Assembly (NCBI GenBank): GCA_949358305.1
Contig: OX442314.1
Location: 57,545,369-57,609,368 of the forward strand
From: Strigamia acuminata
Taxonomy: Eukaryota; Arthropoda; Chilopoda; Geophilomorpha; Linotaeniidae
DNA: 64,000 nucleotides
Reading direction: 5' to 3'
Below the pieces are notes generated by a model. The model saw nothing but the letters and a program-made list of their open reading frames with translations, did not search any database and was not told the DNA's origin. This document shows, piece by piece, positions 58,768 to 64,000 of this stretch. The translations under genes were made by a program, and so were the position numbers. The first letter of the stretch is position 1. Each line of letters starts with the position of its first letter.

Positions 58768-61700
58768 TTAACCTTGGGGTATGTGTGCGGATTTTGTCGG
58801 GGGCGAAAGGGTCCCGCTTTTTAACATTACGGCGGCCTATACGTTGTTTCGTTGATCGCGACTGTGATGCGGAATTTGCGGATGTTGTTTTGGCCGAGTA
58901 GTTCGTGCGACCGAGCGCGTTTTGTTCGTTGCTTTTCGGTGTTCGGTGGGTTTTGTGACCGGTCAAGGGTTTCGCTAAAACGTGGTTTTTGTGACGGGAG
59001 GGAGGGGGGATCGGTTCATGTGCTCCGAACGCGCCGCGACGCGCCGTGACTTGGGCCAAAAACGACCCGGTCGGAAACCGGGTCCCGGGCTTCGTCGAGG
59101 CGTGGTTTTTGAGAACGGGGGGAGGGGGGGATCGGGTCGCGTGCTCCGAAAGCGCCGCGACGCGCCGTGACTTGGGCCAAAAACGACCCGGTCGGAAACC
59201 GGGTCCCGGGCTTCGTCGAGGCGTGGTCCCGATCGGGACAAACTCTTCCGGAAAATGTCCGGTGGAATGTTGAGAGTGTCGATGGACGACGTTCGAGTTT
59301 ATATCGTAAGTAAGTAAGTATCTGACAAAACTTGCACAGAATTTTGTCAACATTTGATAAATTTCCACAGAATTTAACGTTGTTTTGCTAAAACCTGCGG
59401 AAACGTGTCTAGTCGGGCAGAAACGTCTCGTAAAATGTTGCTGAAATTCCGTGGAAATTTGTCAAAAATTGACAAAAGTTGGTGACCGACCCACATCGCG
59501 TTGCGGCGCGGTCGGAGCACGCGACCCGATCCCCCCCCCCCCCCCTCCCCCCGTCCCCAAAAAACCACGCCTCGAGGAACCCCGAGGTTCGGTTTCCGAC
59601 CGGGTCGCCTCTTGATCCGACTCGGGGCGCGTCACGGCGCGGTCGGAGGACGGCCCTCGCCCCCAAAAACCACACTCCGGGTCACGTGGTCTCGCACTCG
59701 ACTTTTTCAGTTTTCCCGTTTTCGGCCCGTTACGGCCAAGGACCGTAACGGGTCGAAAACGGGCCGCAACGGGTCGAAAACGGCCGCAACGGGTCGAAAA
59801 CGGCCCGCACGGGCCGTTAACGGGCCGTCGACGATCCCGTCACGATCCCGCAACGGCCCGCACGGGCCGTTAACGGGCCGCTGACGGTCCCGTCACGATC
59901 CCGCAACGGCCCGCACGGGCCGTTAACGGGCCGTCGACGATCCCGTCACGATCCCGCAACGGCCCGCACGGGCCGTTAACGGGCCGCTGACGGTCCCGTC
60001 ACGATCCCGCAACGGCCCGCACGGGCCGTTAACGGGCCGTCGACGATCCCGTCACGATCCCGCAACGGCCCGCACGGGCCGTTAACGGGCCGCTGACGGT
60101 CCCGTCACGATCCCGCAACGGCCCGCACGGGCCGTTAACGGGCCGTCGACGGTCCCGTCACGATCCCGCAACGGCCCGCACGGGCCGTTAACGGCCCGTT
60201 AACGGCCCGTTAACGGCCCGTTAACGGGGCAAAACCGAAAACAGGATTCGAGATTAATGTCTATGAATGTTGTACGCGTTTTCACGTACGTGTTGTCGGT
60301 TGTTGATTTTTTCGATTTACGCCGTAACGGCCCGTTAACGGCCCGTTAACGGCCCGTCAACGGCCCGTCAACGGCCCGCAACGGCCCGCACGGGCCGTTA
60401 ACGGGCCGTCGACGATCCCGTCACGATCCCGCAACGGCCCGCACGGGCCGTTAACGGGCCGCTGACGGTCCCGTCACGATCCCGTCACGGCCTTCGTTCC
60501 CGGACTTCGGCTCGCCGACGGCCCGTACGACCTCACGCGGGCCGTTAACGGGCCGTTAACGGCCCGTTAACGGCCCGTTAACGGCGTAAAACCAAAAACA
60601 GGATTCGAGATTAATGTCTATGAATGTTGTACGCGTTTTCATGTACGTGTTGTCGGTTGTTGATTTTTTCGATTCACGCCGTAACGGCCCGTTAACGGCC
60701 CGTTAACGGCCCGTCAACGGCCCGTCAACGGCCCGCAACGGCCCGCACGGGCCGTTAACGGGCCGTCGACGATCCCGTCACGATCCCGCAACGGCCCGCA
60801 CGGGCCGTTAACGGGCCGCTGACGGTCCCGTCACGATCCCGCAACGGCCCGCACGGGCCGTTAACGGGCCGTCGACGATCCCGTCACGATCCCGCAACGG
60901 CCCGCACGGGCCGTTAACGGGCCGCTGACGGTCCCGTCACGATCCCGCAACGGCCCGCACGGGCCGTTAACGGGCCGTCGACGGTCCCGTCACGATCCCG
61001 CAACGGCCCGCACGGGCCGTTAACGGCCCGTTAACGGCCCGTTAACGGCCCGTTAACGGGGCAAAACCGAAAACAGGATTCGAGATTAATGTCTATGAAT
61101 GTTGTACGCGTTTTCATGTACGTGTTGTCGGTTGTTGATTTTTTCGATTCACGCCGTAACGGCCCGTTAACGGCCCGTTAACGGCCCGTCAACGGCCCGT
61201 CAACGGCCCGCAACGGCCCGCACGGGCCGTTAACGGGCCGTCGACGATCCCGTCACGATCCCGCAACGGCCCGCACGGGCCGTTAACGGGCCGCCGACGG
61301 TCCCGTCACGGTCCCGTCACGGCGCGTGCGGGCCGTTAACGGGCCGCCGACAGTCCCGTCACGATCCCGTCACGGCCTTCGTTCCCGGACTTCGGCTCGC
61401 CGACGGCCCGTTAACGGCCCGTTAACGGCGTAAAACCAAAAACAGGATTCGAGATTAATGTCTATGAATGTTGTACGCGTTTTCACGTACGTGTTGTCGG
61501 TTGTTGATTTTTTCGATTTACGCCGTTAACGGCCCGTTAACGGCCCGTTAACGGCCCGTCAACGGCCCGCATGGAGTCGTACGGGCCGTTAACGGGCCGC
61601 CGACGGTCCCGTCACGGTCCCGTCACGGCGCGTGCGGGCCGTTAACGGGCCGCCAACGGTCCCGTCACGATCCCGTCACGGCCCGTGCGGGCCGTTAACG

Positions 61701-62680
61701 GGCCGCCGACGGTCCCGTCACGATCCCGTAACGGCCCGTTACGGCCAAGGGCCGTAACGGGATAACTGAGAGAGTCGGGTGCGAGACCACGTGACCCGGA
61801 GTGTGGTTTTTGGGGGCGAGGGCCGTCCTCCGACCGCGCCGTGACGCGCCCCGGGTCGGATCAAGAGGCGACCCGGTCGGAAACCGAACCTCGGGGTTCC
61901 TCGGGGCGTGGTTTTTTGGGGACGGGGGGAGGGGGGGATTGGGTCGCGTGCTCCGACCGCGCCGCAACGCGCCGTGGGTCGGTCACCAACCTTTGTCAAT
62001 ATTTTATAAATTTCCACGGAATTTCAACAATGTTTTACATAAGTCCGTCAAATCGGGCAGAAATATCCCGTACAATGTCGCTGCAATTCTGTGGAAATTT
62101 ATCAGATATTGACAAAATTCGGTGACGGGCGGAAGGGCGATTCCCGGGCGGAAGAGAGAGAGAGAGAGAGAAAGGGGGGACGGCCGGCGCCTACGCCGAC
62201 GGGGCGCGGAGGGCGAGTGCACTGTTCACGCATGTGGGCGCGTGTGGACGCTCGATTTACTGGCGCGTTGGACAAGTCAAAAAAAATTTCCCAATGTCTG
62301 ACAAAAATTCCATCGAATCACGGCAATATTTGACAACACTTGCACAGATTTTTAGCAACATTCACCGGCGAGGTCGTTGATGAACTCGCTTTACCCCGAT
62401 GAATCTCGCGCGACAACAACCCTGCGAAAATACCAAATCTCGTACGAATAATAAACACGGCGCAAACCGCACAAAAATCCACGACATAAAATCGAATGTC
62501 GTCTATCGGCACTCTCAGCATTCCCCCGGACATTTTCCGGAAGAGTTTGGTCCGGCCGGAATCCGAGGAATAGTCACTCCCAAAGTGCGGATTTTGCGGG
62601 TGCACTCGCTTCCGAAGGATAGGCAAAGCAGGCGTGCGGACGCGACGCCCGGACGCGGCCGGACGGGGACCAGTCGGCGC
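58768..62680 (+). repeat. Macrosatellite unit 7 (3,913 bp)
   Basis: Lacks 52 bp near 61409, where the GTACGACCTCACGCG segment and neighbouring 11-mers are deleted. C-run of 15. Confidence 0.93.
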
Positions 62681-64000
62681 TTAACCTTGGGGTATGTGTG
62701 CGGATTTTGTCGGGGGCGAAAGGGTCCCGCTTTTTAACATTACGGCGGCCTATACGTTGTTTCGTTGATCGCGACTGTGATGCGGAATTTGCGGATGTTG
62801 TTTTGGCCGAGTAGTTCGTGCGACCGAGCGCGTTTTGTTCGTTGCTTTTCGGTGTTCGGTGGGTTTTGTGACCGGTCAAGGGTTTCGCTAAAACGTGGTT
62901 TTTGTGACGGGAGGGAGGGGGGATCGGTTCATGTGCTCCGAACGCGCCGCGACGCGCCGTGACTTGGGCCAAAAACGACCCGGTCGGAAACCGGGTCCCG
63001 GGCTTCGTCGAGGCGTGGTTTTTGAGAACGGGGGGAGGGGGGGATCGGGTCGCGTGCTCCGAAAGCGCCGCGACGCGCCGTGACTTGGGCCAAAAACGAC
63101 CCGGTCGGAAACCGGGTCCCGGGCTTCGTCGAGGCGTGGTCCCGATCGGGACAAACTCTTCCGGAAAATGTCCGGTGGAATGTTGAGAGTGTCGATGGAC
63201 GACGTTCGAGTTTATATCGTAAGTAAGTAAGTATCTGACAAAACTTGCACAGAATTTTGTCAACATTTGATAAATTTCCACAGAATTTAACGTTGTTTTG
63301 CTAAAACCTGCGGAAACGTGTCTAGTCGGGCAGAAACGTCTCGTAAAATGTTGCTGAAATTCCGTGGAAATTTGTCAAAAATTGACAAAAGTTGGTGACC
63401 GACCCACATCGCGTTGCGGCGCGGTCGGAGCACGCGACCCGATCCCCCCCCCCCCCCCCTCCCCCCGTCCCCAAAAAACCACGCCTCGAGGAACCCCGAG
63501 GTTCGGTTTCCGACCGGGTCGCCTCTTGATCCGACTCGGGGCGCGTCACGGCGCGGTCGGAGGACGGCCCTCGCCCCCAAAAACCACACTCCGGGTCACG
63601 TGGTCTCGCACTCGACTTTTTCAGTTTTCCCGTTTTCGGCCCGTTACGGCCAAGGACCGTAACGGGTCGAAAACGGGCCGCAACGGGTCGAAAACGGCCG
63701 CAACGGGTCGAAAACGGCCCGCACGGGCCGTTAACGGGCCGTCGACGATCCCGTCACGATCCCGCAACGGCCCGCACGGGCCGTTAACGGGCCGCTGACG
63801 GTCCCGTCACGATCCCGCAACGGCCCGCACGGGCCGTTAACGGGCCGTCGACGGTCCCGTCACGATCCCGCAACGGCCCGCACGGGCCGTTAACGGCCCG
63901 TTAACGGCCCGTTAACGGCCCGTTAACGGGGCAAAACCGAAAACAGGATTCGAGATTAATGTCTATGAATGTTGTACGCGTTTTCACGTACGTGTTGTCG
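62681..64000 (+). repeat. Macrosatellite unit 8, partial
   Basis: The first 1,320 bp of another unit, ending inside its first AT-rich spacer at the window edge. C-run of 16. The 53-mer block is short, as in units 2, 3 and 6. Confidence 0.93.

Larger units (their letters stand above)
32895..64000. repeat. GC-rich macrosatellite array, 7 full units and a partial one
   Basis: Tandem units start at the same TTAACCTTGG at 32895, 36860, 41781, 47082, 51048, 55014, 58768 and 62681. Lengths are 3965, 4921, 5301, 3966, 3966, 3754 and 3913 bp; the array leaves the window unfinished. Units are nearly identical outside length changes. Each has a left single-copy part with two 120-bp repeats, a left inverted arm, a core of 11-bp and 53-bp repeats with AT-rich spacers, and a right inverted arm with a GA run. 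Small overlapping open frames on both strands are by-products of GC-rich repeats. No rRNA, tRNA or transposase was found. Confidence 0.95.

Noticed and set aside
32866-63798. Dozens of 60-235 residue open frames on both strands in the macrosatellite
   Set aside because: They overlap in antisense, repeat with every unit, cross unit boundaries, and are Arg/Pro/Gly-rich as expected from GC-rich repeats lacking stops. No domain is visible.
32895-64000. Ribosomal DNA intergenic spacer
   Set aside because: The nested repeats resemble one, but seven full units pass without any rRNA sequence.
32895-64000. CRISPR array (regular repeats with spacers)
   Set aside because: The 'spacers' are identical copies, not unique sequences, and the genome is eukaryotic.

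Overview
This is nuclear DNA of an animal, most likely an arthropod. The one clear host gene is an intact, intronless RNA polymerase II subunit RPB3 (POLR2C). Everything else recognisable is eukaryotic mobile or satellite DNA: Ty3/gypsy LTR retrotransposons with spliced extra genes, Tc1/mariner and copia relics, a TTAA-flanked piggyBac-type foldback element, and a very long GC-rich macrosatellite. There are no bacterial operons, CRISPR arrays or phage genes. The exact species cannot be told from the sequence.

Layout. 1-9,850 is gene-poor and AT-rich. It holds a TA-flanked inverted-repeat element (50-494), a probable old solo LTR (about 2,065-2,905), a clear 1.74-kb gypsy solo LTR with a 4-bp target duplication (4,997-6,733), and a copia gag relic (about 8,222). 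10,002-10,829 (minus) is POLR2C, with a possible small divergent ORF next to it. 11,571-12,156 is a decayed Tc1/mariner transposase. 12,265-25,706 is a 13.4-kb Ty3/gypsy element ('Gypsy-1') with two 1,064-bp LTRs that look identical and a 4-bp target duplication. It carries gag, a -1 frameshift site, a pol broken by a 632-bp TTAA-flanked foldback element, and a spliced third gene. 26,037-32,893 (minus) is a second gypsy element ('Gypsy-2') that lacks its 5' part. It keeps its 3' LTR (same family as the solo LTR at 4,997), a spliced third gene with a cysteine cluster, and the zinc-finger/integrase part of pol. At 32,895 pol breaks straight into a tandem array that fills the rest of the window: seven complete units of 3.75-5.30 kb and one partial unit.

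How the parts work together. In Gypsy-1, Gag is read to a stop preceded by the slippery heptamer A AAA AAC; a -1 shift there opens the protease-RT-RNase H-integrase frame. Both gypsy elements have a further gene after pol, and both have a splice donor of nearly the same sequence (AATTGTAAGTAGTTTT) between pol and that gene, so a separately spliced mRNA is likely. Neither third protein has signal or membrane segments, so they do not look like envelopes.

Most unusual signals. (1) The Gypsy-1 LTR holds five consecutive hairpins with unrelated but perfectly or wobble-paired outer stems and an invariant UC bulge plus GAG/CUC inner stem, which is strong internal covariation for a repeated RNA recognition element. 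(2) The unrelated Gypsy-2 LTR holds two copies of another structured cassette whose stems also covary. (3) The macrosatellite unit is itself a long foldback (inverted arms of about 0.5-0.8 kb) around a core of 11-bp and 53-bp repeats, with the 53-mers in A/B dimers, punctuated by a constant AT-rich 100-bp spacer; unit lengths differ by whole sub-repeats.
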